Source: UMGS1498 sp900552335 (GTDB lineage Bacteria; Bacillota_I; Bacilli_A; RF39; UBA660). From it: a stretch of DNA of 64,000 bases. Below the pieces are notes generated by a model, which was not told the origin of the DNA, did not search any database, and saw only the letters and a list, made by a program, of their open reading frames with translations. The stretch is from positions 1 through 64,000 of the forward strand of contig CABSFU010000001.1 in the NCBI GenBank assembly GCA_902477075.1, read 5' to 3'. The translations under genes and the position numbers were made by a program. Of the stretch, positions 50,515 to 59,533 are shown in pieces (within the stretch, counting starts at the first letter, position 1; each line of letters opens with the position of its first letter).

Positions 50515-51142
50515 ATAATACCTTCTTTATCTCTTGATAAACTTCTTCTGGATTTTTCGAACTATCAATTTGATATAAATTTCCTTTATTTTGATAATAC
50601 TCAATTAAAGGAGCAGTTTCATTCATGTAGGTATCAAATCTTACATTGAAAGTTTCTTCATTGTCATCGCTTCTTTTTACTAATGATGACTTGCAATCAT
50701 CACATATCATGTTTACTTTGGAATTCATTCCATCAATCATTGTATTGTATACATTTCCACATTTTGGACAAGATACTCTACCCACGATACGTTTTTTTGC
50801 TGTTTCTTTATCTAAATCTAAATAAATTACAGCATCTATTTTGGTATTATTTTGCTTAAGCATTTCATCTAAAGCAATTGCTTGATTTAAATTTCTTGGA
50901 AATCCATCTAATATATAATCATTAACTGTTTCTAATTTATTTTTTAGAATCGTTAAGATAATATCATCATTTACTAGAGATCCAGATTCCATCATTTGTT
51001 TTAGTTCTGTATTTCCCTTTTTTACTTCTTCTCTAAGAAGATCTCCTGTGGAAATATGTTCTAAATTAAATTCTTTGCTTAATCTAGATGATTGTGTTCC
51101 TTTGCCGGCTGCTGGCGGAGCAATAAATATAATACTTTTCAT
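50507..51142 (-). CDS. adk: adenylate kinase
   Basis: A 211-aa AMP + ATP interconverting kinase. P-loop APPAAGKGTQSSRL, AMP-binding EHISTGDLLREEV and DGFPRN. The lid has a four-cysteine zinc site, CPKCGNVY and CDDC, as in Gram-positives. Its ATG shares one base with the secY stop; it overlaps map. Typical secY-adk-map order. Confidence 0.97.
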   Translation of the reverse strand: MKSIIFIAPPAAGKGTQSSRLSKEFNLEHISTGDLLREEVKKGNTELKQMMESGSLVNDDIILTILKNKLETVNDYILDGFPRNLNQAIALDEMLKQNNTKIDAVIYLDLDKETAKKRIVGRVSCPKCGNVYNTMIDGMNSKVNMICDDCKSSLVKRSDDNEETFNVRFDTYMNETAPLIEYYQNKGNLYQIDSSKNPEEVYQEIKKVLYD

Positions 51143-52410
51143 TATCTTCTTCTTCCTCTTGTGTAATTACGAGTTACCAATTCACTTGATAATTGTTTAT
51201 AAGTTTCGAGTGCAACTCCTACAACGATTAATAAGCTTGTTCCTCCAAGTGTAATACTTGATGGTAAGCTTGGAATTAGTGAACAAAGTATTGGAATTGC
51301 TGCTAGAATAGACAAGCTTAAAGCTCCTATAGTAGTAATTCTTTTTAATACTTTACTAATATAATCAACAGTTTCTTCACCTGGTCTAATTCCTGGTATA
51401 TATCCACCATTTTGATTAATATTTTCCGCTAATTCTTTTGGTTTCAATTGGAAAAATGTATAAAAATATGCAAAAGTAAAGATACAAACAATATATAATA
51501 TGAAACCAGTTACAGATGAACTATATGATAAGTATTTATTTACAAATAATTTTAATCCTTCGTTTTTTGTAACTGCAGCAATAATACTTGGCACAGATAC
51601 AATAATAGAAGCAAATATTACTGGCATAACACCTGCTGAATTTAGTTTGAAAGGAATATAGTTTTTAGATTGTGACATTGTTGATTTGTTTGCATATTGA
51701 ATTGGAATTCTTCTTTCTGCGCATTCAATATAAACAACTCCTACAATAATTAAAACATATACAAGTAAGAATAAAGCAAATTTTAATATTCCAAATAACA
51801 TTGTTTGAGTAGTTGCAAAATCAACTAAACCTGTCCATGCTTGATAGAACATATTAGGCAATGTTGCAATAATACCCGCCATAATAATCAATGAAATACC
51901 ATTTCCTATTCCTTTTGCAGTAATTTGATCTCCTATCCATAATAATAGGGAAGTTCCTGCTGTTAAAATAAGAGCAAATGTTAGATATTCCATTGGTGTT
52001 CCATTTGCTACAAAAGCAAATGAGAAAATATATCCTTGGATAAAAGCTAATGCAATACCCATATATCTTGTTATTTGATTTAATTTTGCTCTGCCAGTTC
52101 CACCTTGTTTTGCCAAATCGGCAAAATATGGAATGACATCTGCTTGTAATAATTGTACAATGATGGATGCCGTAATATATGGCATAACACCTAAAGCAAA
52201 AATTGAAAATTGCTCTAAGGCTCCTCCTCCCATCACATTCATTAATTCTAAAAATCCTAAATTATTTGTTCCTAAACTATCAGTGTCTATTCCTGGTACA
52301 ATAATTGTTGTTCCAAGCTTAAATATAAATAAAGCAAGAAAAGTGAATAAGATTCTTTTTCTTAAATCTTTATTATTGGGATTAAATATTTGCTTGAACT
52401 CTGCAAACAT
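51142..52410 (-). CDS. secY: protein translocase subunit SecY
   Basis: A 422-aa ten-helix channel. The start (FKQIFNPNNKDLRKRILFTFLALFIFKLGTTIIVPGID), the plug region, and the last loop NPKELAENINQNGGYIPGIRPGEETVDYISKVLKRIT that binds SecA are standard. It works with SecA (16835). SD GAGGTGAT. One base overlap with adk. Confidence 0.97.
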   Translation of the reverse strand: MFAEFKQIFNPNNKDLRKRILFTFLALFIFKLGTTIIVPGIDTDSLGTNNLGFLELMNVMGGGALEQFSIFALGVMPYITASIIVQLLQADVIPYFADLAKQGGTGRAKLNQITRYMGIALAFIQGYIFSFAFVANGTPMEYLTFALILTAGTSLLLWIGDQITAKGIGNGISLIIMAGIIATLPNMFYQAWTGLVDFATTQTMLFGILKFALFLLVYVLIIVGVVYIECAERRIPIQYANKSTMSQSKNYIPFKLNSAGVMPVIFASIIVSVPSIIAAVTKNEGLKLFVNKYLSYSSSVTGFILYIVCIFTFAYFYTFFQLKPKELAENINQNGGYIPGIRPGEETVDYISKVLKRITTIGALSLSILAAIPILCSLIPSLPSSITLGGTSLLIVVGVALETYKQLSSELVTRNYTRGRRR

Positions 52411-52411
52411 T

Positions 52412-52855
52412 TTAAATCACCTCTGCTTTTCCACCTAGTTTTTCTATTTCTTCTTGTGCTTTTTTAGAAAATTGATTTGCTTGAACTATTAATTTTTTCT
52501 CTAAAGTTCCATTTCCTAAAATTTTAACTCCATCAAGTTGATTTTTTAAAATTCCCATTTCTTTTAATAATTCTGGTGTAACTGTTGTATTTTCTTCAAA
52601 TTTATTTAAATCACTTAAGTTTAATACTGCATATGTAGTTTTGAACATTGCATTTGAGAAACCTCTTTTTGGAAGTCTTCTGAATAATGGAAGTTGTCCA
52701 CCTTCAAATCCAGGTCTTACTCCTCCACCACTTCTTGCATTTTGTCCTTTATGTCCTTTTCCACTTGTTTTTCCAAGCCCGCTTCCTGTTCCACGTCCAA
52801 CTCTTTTACGAGTTTTAGTAGCTCCTTCTGCGGCATACATTGTATGTAATTTCAT
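52412..52855 (-). CDS. rplO: 50S ribosomal protein L15
   Basis: A 147-aa uL15: MKLHTMYAAEGATKTRKRVGRGTGSGLGKTSGKGHKGQNARSGG, PGFEGGQLPLFRRLPKRGF. Its ATG shares one base with the stop of rpsE (TAATG), leaving no room for rpmD. Signature and length are normal. Confidence 0.97.
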   Translation of the reverse strand: MKLHTMYAAEGATKTRKRVGRGTGSGLGKTSGKGHKGQNARSGGGVRPGFEGGQLPLFRRLPKRGFSNAMFKTTYAVLNLSDLNKFEENTTVTPELLKEMGILKNQLDGVKILGNGTLEKKLIVQANQFSKKAQEEIEKLGGKAEVI

Positions 52856-53361
52856 TATCTAATTTCCTCAACTTTCTTACCACGAAGTTTTGCAACTTCT
52901 TCGATTGTTCTTTGAGATTTTAATGCTTCAAGTGTTGCATATGCCATATTAATTTTTGTATTTGATCCAAGTGATTTTGATAAAATATCTTTAACACCAG
53001 CTAATTCTAGTACGGCTCTTACTGGTCCACCAGCTTTTACTCCTGTACCTTCTGCTGCAGGTTTTAACATAACCTTACTAGCACCTCTTACACCAATTGC
53101 TTCATGAGGAATTGTTCTTTCATCAACTAAAGAGATTCTAACAACATTTTTTTGAGCTGCTTGTGAAGCTTTTTTAATTGCATCAGGTACTTCATTTGCT
53201 TTACCAGTACCTAGTCCAACTTTACCTTTTCTGTCACCTACAACTACTGTTGCTGAGAAACGAAAATGACGACCACCTTTTGTAACTTTTGTTACTCTTC
53301 CAATATTGATAACTTGTTCTTCATATTGTTTTGGGCGTGGTTCTCTTTTTGTTCTTTCCAT
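52855..53361 (-). CDS. rpsE: 30S ribosomal protein S5
   Basis: A 168-aa uS5: double-stranded RNA domain EEQVINIGRVTKVTKGGRHFRFSATVVVGDRKGKVGLGTGKANEVPDAIKKA and the GAGGP-like GTGVKAGGPVRAVLELAGV. It helps decoding accuracy. It stands between rplR and rplO without rpmD. Confidence 0.97.
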   Translation of the reverse strand: MERTKREPRPKQYEEQVINIGRVTKVTKGGRHFRFSATVVVGDRKGKVGLGTGKANEVPDAIKKASQAAQKNVVRISLVDERTIPHEAIGVRGASKVMLKPAAEGTGVKAGGPVRAVLELAGVKDILSKSLGSNTKINMAYATLEALKSQRTIEEVAKLRGKKVEEIR

Positions 53362-53375
53362 TGGTTACCCTCCTT

Positions 53376-53738
53376 TTAGAATTCTAATCCATTTTCACGT
53401 GCTGCTTCTGCTAAAGCTTTTACACGGCCATGATATAAGTATCCACCTCTATCAAAGACTACTTTTTCGATTTTTGCTTTTTTTGCTCTTTTTGCTAATA
53501 ATTCTCCAACTTTTGCAGCAGCTTCTGTGTTACCACCGTTAGCTAATTTTAGTTCTTTATCAATAGAGGAAGCACTTACTAATGTAGTACCTTTTTCATC
53601 ATCTATGATTTGAGCAAAAATATTACTATTTGATCTAAATACGTTTAATCTTGGAGTTGTTGCAGTGCCACTGATTTTGTTTCTTACACGTGCATGTCTA
53701 GCTAAACGTACTTCGTTACGAGCTACTTTATTAACCAT
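53376..53738 (-). CDS. rplR: 50S ribosomal protein L18
   Basis: A 120-aa uL18 that carries 5S rRNA into the 50S: RHARVRNKISGTATTPRLNVFRSNSNIFAQIIDD, with VVFDRGGYLYHGRVKALAEAARENGLEF at the end. SD GGAG. Confidence 0.97.
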   Translation of the reverse strand: MVNKVARNEVRLARHARVRNKISGTATTPRLNVFRSNSNIFAQIIDDEKGTTLVSASSIDKELKLANGGNTEAAAKVGELLAKRAKKAKIEKVVFDRGGYLYHGRVKALAEAARENGLEF

Positions 53739-53764
53739 AGTTACTCTCCTTTACTTAAATTTAA

Positions 53765-54295
53765 TTAAGCTGCTTTCTTTCCTTCTTTACGAGGAATATA
53801 TTCATCTTTATAACGAATACCTTTTCCTTTGTAAGGTTCTGGTTTTCTTAGTTTTCTAATATTAGCAGCAAATTCTCCAACTTGGCATTTATCAATACCT
53901 TTTATAACGATTTCTGTATTACTAATACCTTCAACAGTTAATCCTGATGGAACTTCAACGATATCTGAATGTGATTTACCTGTGTTTACAGTAATTTTAT
54001 TACCACTTACATTGAAACGGTAACCAACACCTACAGCTTCTAATCCTTTAGAATATCCCTCTGTTACACCAATAATCATATTTCTGATATTAGCATTTGC
54101 TGTACCATGAAAGTTTTTAAAGTTATCATTTTTTCTTTCTACAATAACTTCATTATCTTTTACAGTAACTGTAATGTTTTTATTAATTTCAGTAGAAAGT
54201 TCACCTTTAGGACCTTTTACTGTAACTGTTGTACCATTTACAGTTAATGTTACGTTTTCAGGTAAAGTTAATACTCTATTACCAATACGACTCAT
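53765..54295 (-). CDS. rplF: 50S ribosomal protein L6
   Basis: A 176-aa uL6 near the sarcin-ricin loop. Two similar halves: MSRIGNRVLTLPENVTLTVNG with GPKGELS, and GVGYRFNVSGNKITVNTGKSH with RKPEPYKGKGIRYKDEYI at the end. SD GAGGA. Confidence 0.97.
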   Translation of the reverse strand: MSRIGNRVLTLPENVTLTVNGTTVTVKGPKGELSTEINKNITVTVKDNEVIVERKNDNFKNFHGTANANIRNMIIGVTEGYSKGLEAVGVGYRFNVSGNKITVNTGKSHSDIVEVPSGLTVEGISNTEIVIKGIDKCQVGEFAANIRKLRKPEPYKGKGIRYKDEYIPRKEGKKAA

Positions 54296-54311
54296 ATTTA
54301 ATCCTCTCTTT

Positions 54312-54704
54312 CTACCAAATATAAGCTAATACTTCTCCACCTAGAGATTCTTTTCTAGCTTCTTTATCTGTCATTAATCCTTTAGATGTTGAAACAATAG
54401 CAATTCCAAGTCCATTTAATACTCTTGGAAGCTCCTCAACTGAGGCATAAACACGTAATCCTGGTTTTGAAATTCTTTTTAATCCAGTGATTACACGTTC
54501 CTTATTTTGTCCATATTTTAAATTAAGTGAAATAATATTTTGAACATTATTTTTCTTAATTTTATAGTCACTAATGAATCCTTCTTCTTTTAAGATTCTA
54601 GCAATTTCTACTTTAATCTTTGAAGCAGGTACTTCAACTTCTTTGTATCGCATTACGTTAGCATTACGAATACGCGTTAACATATCTGCAATTGGATCTG
54701 TCAT
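54312..54704 (-). CDS. rpsH: 30S ribosomal protein S8
   Basis: A 130-aa uS8: MTDPIADMLTRIRNANVMRYKEVEVPASKIK, GLRVYASVEELPRVLNGLGIAIVSTSKGLMTDKEARKESLGGEVLAYIW. It is an early 30S assembly protein and, in other bacteria, a feedback regulator of the spc operon. Confidence 0.97.
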   Translation of the reverse strand: MTDPIADMLTRIRNANVMRYKEVEVPASKIKVEIARILKEEGFISDYKIKKNNVQNIISLNLKYGQNKERVITGLKRISKPGLRVYASVEELPRVLNGLGIAIVSTSKGLMTDKEARKESLGGEVLAYIW

Positions 54705-54723
54705 ACAATCCCTCCTTCTCTAA

Positions 54724-54909
54724 TTACCAACTAGATTTTTTTACACCTGGTATTTGTCCTTTATAAGCTAATTCTCTAAAACAAATACGACAAATTCCAT
54801 ATTTTCTAAGTACTGCGTGAGGTCTACCACATCTTTCACAACGAGTATATTCACGTACTTTAAATTTTGGTTTTCTTGATTGTTTTACAATCATACTTTT
54901 TTTAGCCAT
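54724..54909 (-). CDS. rpsN: 30S ribosomal protein S14, zinc type
   Basis: A 61-aa uS14 with the four-cysteine zinc motif CERCGRP and CRICFREL (C-x2-C-x12-C-x2-C). This C+ form (rpsN1/rpsZ) is usual in Gram-positives. SD AGGAGG. Confidence 0.96.
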   Translation of the reverse strand: MAKKSMIVKQSRKPKFKVREYTRCERCGRPHAVLRKYGICRICFRELAYKGQIPGVKKSSW

Positions 54910-54928
54910 AATATCCTCCTAATATCCA

Positions 54929-55468
54929 TTATTTTTTAAATGGCATACCGAATCCTTTTAAAAGAGATAATGCTTCTTCATTTGAAGTCGCTGTAGTAAC
55001 AAATACGATATCCATACCTCTTACTTTAACAACGTTATCATATTCAATTTCTGGGAATATTAATTGTTCTGTAAGCCCTAAAGTATAGTTACCTCTTCCA
55101 TCAAAAGCTTTTGGAGATATTCCTCTAAAATCTCTTACACGTGGTAATGTAATACTAATTAATTTATCTAAAAAGTTATACATGTTTTCTCCACGTAATG
55201 TTACTTTACAACCAATTGCTTGGCCTTCTCTTATTTTAAATCCGGCAATTGCTTTTTTTGCTTTTGTAGCAACTGGTTTTTGTCCAGTAATTATTTCCAA
55301 ATCTTTCATAGCTGCTTCTAATAATTTACTATTTGTAGAAGCATCACCACATCCAATATTTACTACGATTTTTGATAATGCTGGAACTTGATTGACATTA
55401 GCATATTTAAATTCTTCTTTTAAACTTGGTACGATTTCATTTATATATTTTTCTTTTAGGCGGTTCAT
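54929..55468 (-). CDS. rplE: 50S ribosomal protein L5
   Basis: A 179-aa uL5 binding 5S rRNA: MNRLKEKYINEIVPSLKEEF, KIVVNIGCGDASTNSKLLEAAMKDLEIITGQKPVATKAKKAIAGFKIREG. The ATG at 55468 is preferred to an upstream TTG because GGAGGG is 8 nt away. Confidence 0.97.
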   Translation of the reverse strand: MNRLKEKYINEIVPSLKEEFKYANVNQVPALSKIVVNIGCGDASTNSKLLEAAMKDLEIITGQKPVATKAKKAIAGFKIREGQAIGCKVTLRGENMYNFLDKLISITLPRVRDFRGISPKAFDGRGNYTLGLTEQLIFPEIEYDNVVKVRGMDIVFVTTATSNEEALSLLKGFGMPFKK

Positions 55469-55488
55469 AATCAATACCCTCCTTCCAA

Positions 55489-55797
55489 TTAATCAAGGGT
55501 TGAATTAGATTTTTTAGTTACTCTAATTTTTTTCCCTTTTTTATCTATTTCATGTCCTATTCTGGTACCTTTTTTAGTTTTAGGATCGATTATCATTACA
55601 TTTGAAGCATGAATTGGAGCTTCTACTTCTACGATGCTTCCTGGTTGGTTACCTTGAGGTTTTACATGTTTTTTTGCAATGTTGATACCTTCAACGATAA
55701 CTTTGTTTTCATCTCTAAGTATTTTTGTAATAGTACCTTCTTTTCCTTTATCCTTACCAGTAATAACAACAACTTTATCTCCAGTTTTAAAGTTCAT
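55489..55797 (-). CDS. rplX: 50S ribosomal protein L24
   Basis: A 102-aa uL24, an assembly initiator. The KOW motif is GDKVVVITGKDKGKEGTITKI; end region VMIIDPKTKKGTRIGHEID. SD GGAG. Gap of 14 bp to rplE. Confidence 0.96.
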   Translation of the reverse strand: MNFKTGDKVVVITGKDKGKEGTITKILRDENKVIVEGINIAKKHVKPQGNQPGSIVEVEAPIHASNVMIIDPKTKKGTRIGHEIDKKGKKIRVTKKSNSTLD

Positions 55798-55818
55798 ACT
55801 GTCTCTCCTTCCTGAAAA

Positions 55819-56187
55819 TTATAATACTTCTTTCGCAAGCGATACAATTTTCATAAAATCATGATCACGTAATTCACGTGCTACTGGTCCAAATACACGA
55901 GTTCCAACTGGACTCTTATCATCTTTAATAATTACACATGCATTATCATCGAACTTAATATAAGATCCGTCTTCTCTTCTTAGACCAAATTTGCTTCTAA
56001 CAACTACAGCTTTTACAACTTTTCCTTTTTTTACTGTACCGTTAGGAGTTGCTTTTTTTACAGTTGCAACAACTATATCACCAATATTACCAGTTTTAAC
56101 TTTGCTTCCACCAAGTACACGAATAACGCTTATTTCACGAGCACCTGAATTGTCTGCTACTTTTAAACGGCTTTCTTGTTGAATCAT
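55819..56187 (-). CDS. rplN: 50S ribosomal protein L14
   Basis: A 122-aa uL14: MIQQESRLKVADNSGAREISVIRVLGGS, VRSKFGLRREDGSYIKFDDNACVII, GTRVFGPVARELR. It contacts the 30S in bridge B5/B8. Full length. Confidence 0.97.
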   Translation of the reverse strand: MIQQESRLKVADNSGAREISVIRVLGGSKVKTGNIGDIVVATVKKATPNGTVKKGKVVKAVVVRSKFGLRREDGSYIKFDDNACVIIKDDKSPVGTRVFGPVARELRDHDFMKIVSLAKEVL

Positions 56188-56212
56188 ATATTGATCCTCC
56201 TTCCAGTTTCAA

Positions 56213-56467
56213 TTATAAAATAATTGCTTTTTCTACAATTTCTACTAAACGAAAACGTTTTGTTCTAGATAATGGTCTAGTTTCAACAATACGTACGATA
56301 TCGCCAATTTTTGCTTCGTTCTTTTCATCATGAGCAGCATATTTTTTAGAATATTTTACACGTTTTTTATAAAGTGGATGATTTTTGTAAGTTTCAACTA
56401 ATACTGTAATTGTTTTATCAGTTTTATCGCTTACTACTCTTCCAACTAATTCTCTTTTTCTTTCCAT
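56213..56467 (-). CDS. rpsQ: 30S ribosomal protein S17
   Basis: An 84-aa uS17: KRELVGRVVSDKTDKTITVLVETYKNHPLYKKRVKYSKKYAAHDE, IGDIVRIVETRPLSRTKRFRLVEIVEKA. Three bases separate it from rpmC. Confidence 0.97.
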   Translation of the reverse strand: MERKRELVGRVVSDKTDKTITVLVETYKNHPLYKKRVKYSKKYAAHDEKNEAKIGDIVRIVETRPLSRTKRFRLVEIVEKAIIL

Positions 56468-56470
56468 TAA

Positions 56471-56674
56471 TTAACCCTCCTTAACTTCTAATTCACGTTC
56501 ACGTAAAATTGTTTTCATACGGGCAACTAATTTTCTTAATTCATTAATACGTGCTGGTTTTTCTAAATTACCTGTAGCTTGGCTGAAACGTAAATTGAAT
56601 AGTTCTTCTTTATATTCAGCAATTTTATTCATGATTTCTTCATTTGTTAAAGCTCTAATTTCACTATTCTTCAT
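56471..56674 (-). CDS. rpmC: 50S ribosomal protein L29
   Basis: A 67-aa uL29 at the tunnel exit: KNSEIRALTNEEIMNKIAEYKEELFNLRFSQATGNLEKPARINELRKLVARMKTILRERE. The start at 56674 keeps AGGAGG free of the coding part and overlaps the rplP end. Confidence 0.96.
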   Translation of the reverse strand: MKNSEIRALTNEEIMNKIAEYKEELFNLRFSQATGNLEKPARINELRKLVARMKTILRERELEVKEG

Positions 56675-57092
56675 TCGCTTCATCCTCCTTTTTTACAAAT
56701 TTACATTTGATTGGTAGTTTATGCATAGCAAGTCTTAACGCTTCGCGTGCTACTTCTTCACTTACATCACCAATTTCAAACATAATTTTTCCTTTTTTTA
56801 CTACTGCTACCCATACTTCTGGTTGTCCTTTACCTTTACCCATACGAGTTTCCAAAGGAATTTTAGTTAGTGATAAATGTGGAAATATATTAATCCATAC
56901 TTTACCACCACGTTTCATATATCTTGTCATTGCAACACGAGCTGCTTCGATTTGTTGTTGCGTAATCCAAGCACCTTCCATTGCCATTAATCCATATTCT
57001 CCAAAATGTAATTCTGTATTACCTTTTGCTACACCATCATATCTCAATCTATGAGGTCTTCTATATTTAGTTCTTTTTGGTATTAACGCCAT
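56664..57092 (-). CDS. rplP: 50S ribosomal protein L16
   Basis: A 142-aa uL16 near the A site: MALIPKRTKYRRPHRLRYDG, FGEYGLMAMEGAWITQQQIEAARVAMTRYMKRGGKVWINIFPH, MGKGKGQPEVWVAVVKKGKIMFE. The ATG at 57092 has GGGAGG; the upstream frame belongs to rpsC. It overlaps rpsC by 26 bp. Confidence 0.97.
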   Translation of the reverse strand: MALIPKRTKYRRPHRLRYDGVAKGNTELHFGEYGLMAMEGAWITQQQIEAARVAMTRYMKRGGKVWINIFPHLSLTKIPLETRMGKGKGQPEVWVAVVKKGKIMFEIGDVSEEVAREALRLAMHKLPIKCKFVKKEDEANEE

Positions 57093-57744
57093 TAGTATTA
57101 CCTCCCTTTTCTTTTGAGGCAAGGATTTCACCTTTATAAATCCATACTTTTACACCGATTTTACCATAAGTTGTATCAGCTTCTTTGTGAGCATAATCAA
57201 TATCTGCTCTTAAAGTATGTAAAGGAATATTTCCTTCTGTATATCCTTCTGTTCTAGCCATATCAGCGCCACCTAAACGACCTGATACTGAAGTTTTAAT
57301 TCCTTTTGCTCCTGCTTTCATAGCATTTCTAATTGCTCTTTTTTGTGCAATTCTAAATGATACTCTATTTTCAATTTGATGAGCAATATTTTCAGCAACT
57401 AATGCTGCATCAATATCTGGATTTTTAACTTCTTTAATTGAAATTTGTATATTTTCATTAACTAATTTTGCAACTTCATTTTTAAGTTTTTCTATTTCTT
57501 CGCCACTGTGTCCAATAATTACACCTGGTTTTGCTGTACTAATGATAACTTCTGTTTTATTAGCATTTCTTTCAATAAGAATACTTGAAACTGCTGCGTC
57601 TTTTAGTTTTTTTTCTAAAAATCTACGAATTTTAACATCATTGTTTAAAAATTTTGCGAAATCTTTATTACCTGCATACCATTTTGATTCCCAAGTTTTA
57701 TTGATTCCAACTCTAAGTCCTATTGGACTAACTTTTTGACCCAT
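57067..57744 (-). CDS. rpsC: 30S ribosomal protein S3
   Basis: A 225-aa uS3 with a KH domain (VIIGHSGEEIEKLKNEVAKLV) and the C-terminal FRIAQKRAIRNAMKAGAKGIKTSVSGRLGGADMARTEGYTEGNIPLHTLRADIDYAHKEADTTYGKIGVKVWIYKGE. It forms the mRNA entry site with S4 and S5. SD AGGAGG. Confidence 0.97.
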   Translation of the reverse strand: MGQKVSPIGLRVGINKTWESKWYAGNKDFAKFLNNDVKIRRFLEKKLKDAAVSSILIERNANKTEVIISTAKPGVIIGHSGEEIEKLKNEVAKLVNENIQISIKEVKNPDIDAALVAENIAHQIENRVSFRIAQKRAIRNAMKAGAKGIKTSVSGRLGGADMARTEGYTEGNIPLHTLRADIDYAHKEADTTYGKIGVKVWIYKGEILASKEKGGNTNGVNTKKN

Positions 57745-57755
57745 CAGTTTACCTC

Positions 57756-58091
57756 CTATCTAACGTCACTAACAACAATTGTTATATGACTTGTTCTTTT
57801 CTTAATTGGATCTACATGACCACGTGATCCAAATTTCATTCTTTTCATTGTTTGACCTTCATTTACATATGCTTCTTTTACATATAAATTTTCTTTGTCT
57901 AAACCTAAATTATTGCAAGCATTTGCAACTGCAGAAGTAAGTACTTTTCTACTTAATCTTGCAGATTCTTTATTAATATTACTTAAAATAATATCAGCTT
58001 CTACTACATTTTTTCCACGTATTAAATCTATAACTAAACGGCATTTACGAGGAGCAATTCTAAGACCTTTTGCTATCGCTTTTGTTTCCAT
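57756..58091 (-). CDS. rplV: 50S ribosomal protein L22
   Basis: A 111-aa uL22 lining the exit tunnel. Core: IAPRKCRLVIDLIRGKNVVEADIIL, LYVKEAYVNEGQTMKRMKFGSRGHVDPIKKRTSHITIVV. The loop hairpin near the tunnel is of normal length. Confidence 0.97.
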   Translation of the reverse strand: METKAIAKGLRIAPRKCRLVIDLIRGKNVVEADIILSNINKESARLSRKVLTSAVANACNNLGLDKENLYVKEAYVNEGQTMKRMKFGSRGHVDPIKKRTSHITIVVSDVR

Positions 58092-58116
58092 TTTAGTCCT
58101 CCTTCCTGATCAATCA

Positions 58117-58389
58117 CTATTTTTTATCTTTGTTTTCGCCGTGTCCACCACATTTACGAGTTGGAGCAAATTCTCCTAATTTATGTCCAACCATATCTTC
58201 TGTTACATAAACTGGGATGAATTCTTTCCCTGAATGAACACCAAATGTATGTCCAATAAATTCAGGGAAAATTGTTGAACGGCGAGACCAAGTTTTAATT
58301 ACTTCTTTTTTTCCAGTTTCATTTAATTTTTTTACCTTTTTCATTAGACTTTCATCTACGAAAGGTCCTTTTTTTAAACTTCTAGCCAT
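58117..58389 (-). CDS. rpsS: 30S ribosomal protein S19
   Basis: A 90-aa uS19: MARSLKKGPFVDESLMKKV, KTWSRRSTIFPEFIGHTFGVHSGKEFIPVYVTEDMVGHKLGEFAPTRKCGGHGENKDKK. It pairs with S13 in the head. Confidence 0.97.
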   Translation of the reverse strand: MARSLKKGPFVDESLMKKVKKLNETGKKEVIKTWSRRSTIFPEFIGHTFGVHSGKEFIPVYVTEDMVGHKLGEFAPTRKCGGHGENKDKK

Positions 58390-58405
58390 CTAAACCATCC
58401 TTTCA

Positions 58406-59236
58406 CTATTTTTTACGACGACGAACAATTAATTTGTCAGTTGATTTTTTATTTTTACGTGTTTTATATCCTAATGCTGGTTTACCCCAAGGAGTAACTG
58501 GTCCTTTACGTCCGATTGGTGCTCTACCTTCACCACCACCATGTGGGTGATCATTAGGGTTCATAACAGAACCACGAACAGTTGGGCGAATACCCATATG
58601 TCTCTTACGTCCTGCTTTTCCTAAGCTAACAAGTTCATGATCAGCATTTCCTACTTCTCCAATTGTTGCATAGCAAACGCTAAGAACTTTTCTTACTTCA
58701 CCGCTAGTTAAACGAATTAAAGTATATTTTCCTTCACGTCCTAAGATTTGTGCACTTGAACCTGCACTTCTAACTAGGCTTGCGCCTTTTCCAGGATTTA
58801 ATTCAATATTATGAACTAAAGTACCTTCTGGAATTTTTCCAAGTGGCAAAGCATTTCCTGCTTTAATATCTGAATTTTCACCACTTACAATTTTGTCTCC
58901 AACTTTTAATCCTTTTGGAGCAATGATGTATCTTTTTTCACCATCTACATATTTAATTAAAGCAATGTTAGCACTTCTGTTTGGATCGTATTCAATAGTT
59001 GCTACAGTACCAACTACATCATATTTATCTCTTTTAAAATCAATAATACGATATTTTCTTTTAGCACCGCCACCGATATGTCTTACAGTAATTCTACCTT
59101 GATTGTTACGACCACCAGTTTTCTTTAATGTTACTACTAATGATTTTTCTGGAGTACTTGTTGTAATTTCTTCATTTACTAATTTTGACATTCCACGAGT
59201 ACCATTAGTCATTGGTTTATAATTTTTAATAGCCAT
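58406..59236 (-). CDS. rplB: 50S ribosomal protein L2
   Basis: A 276-aa uL2: MAIKNYKPMTNGTRGMSKLVNEEITTSTPEKSLV, VEYDPNRSANIALIKYVDGEKRYIIAPKGL, and the conserved RPTVRGSVMNPNDHPHGGGEGRAPIGRKGPVTPWGKPALG loop near the peptidyl-transferase centre. SD GGAGG. Confidence 0.97.
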   Translation of the reverse strand: MAIKNYKPMTNGTRGMSKLVNEEITTSTPEKSLVVTLKKTGGRNNQGRITVRHIGGGAKRKYRIIDFKRDKYDVVGTVATIEYDPNRSANIALIKYVDGEKRYIIAPKGLKVGDKIVSGENSDIKAGNALPLGKIPEGTLVHNIELNPGKGASLVRSAGSSAQILGREGKYTLIRLTSGEVRKVLSVCYATIGEVGNADHELVSLGKAGRKRHMGIRPTVRGSVMNPNDHPHGGGEGRAPIGRKGPVTPWGKPALGYKTRKNKKSTDKLIVRRRKK

Positions 59237-59254
59237 TATATACCTCCTTTAGGA

Positions 59255-59533
59255 TTAGTTAAGTTCGATTGAACTTCCTTCTTTTAATTTAACGATTGCT
59301 TTTTTAACTTTATTTGTTTTTCCAGTATAACGTCCTACTCTTTTTTTCTTTGGCTTTACGTTTACTGTATTAACACTATCTACTTTTACATTGAAAATTG
59401 CTTCAATTGCTTGTTTGATTTGTGTTTTATTTGCTCTTACATCAACACTGAATGTAATTACATTATTTGCTGCTAATGTAGAACTTTTTTCTGTAATAAT
59501 TGGCGCTTTGATGATATCTCTATAATTATTCAT
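59255..59533 (-). CDS. rplW: 50S ribosomal protein L23
   Basis: A 92-aa uL23 at the tunnel exit, docking site for trigger factor and SRP: IIKAPIITEKSSTLAANNVITFSVDVRANKTQIKQAIEAIFNVKVDSVNTVNVKPKKKRVGRYTGKTNKVKKAIVKL. Its first base overlaps the end of rplD. Confidence 0.97.
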   Translation of the reverse strand: MNNYRDIIKAPIITEKSSTLAANNVITFSVDVRANKTQIKQAIEAIFNVKVDSVNTVNVKPKKKRVGRYTGKTNKVKKAIVKLKEGSSIELN

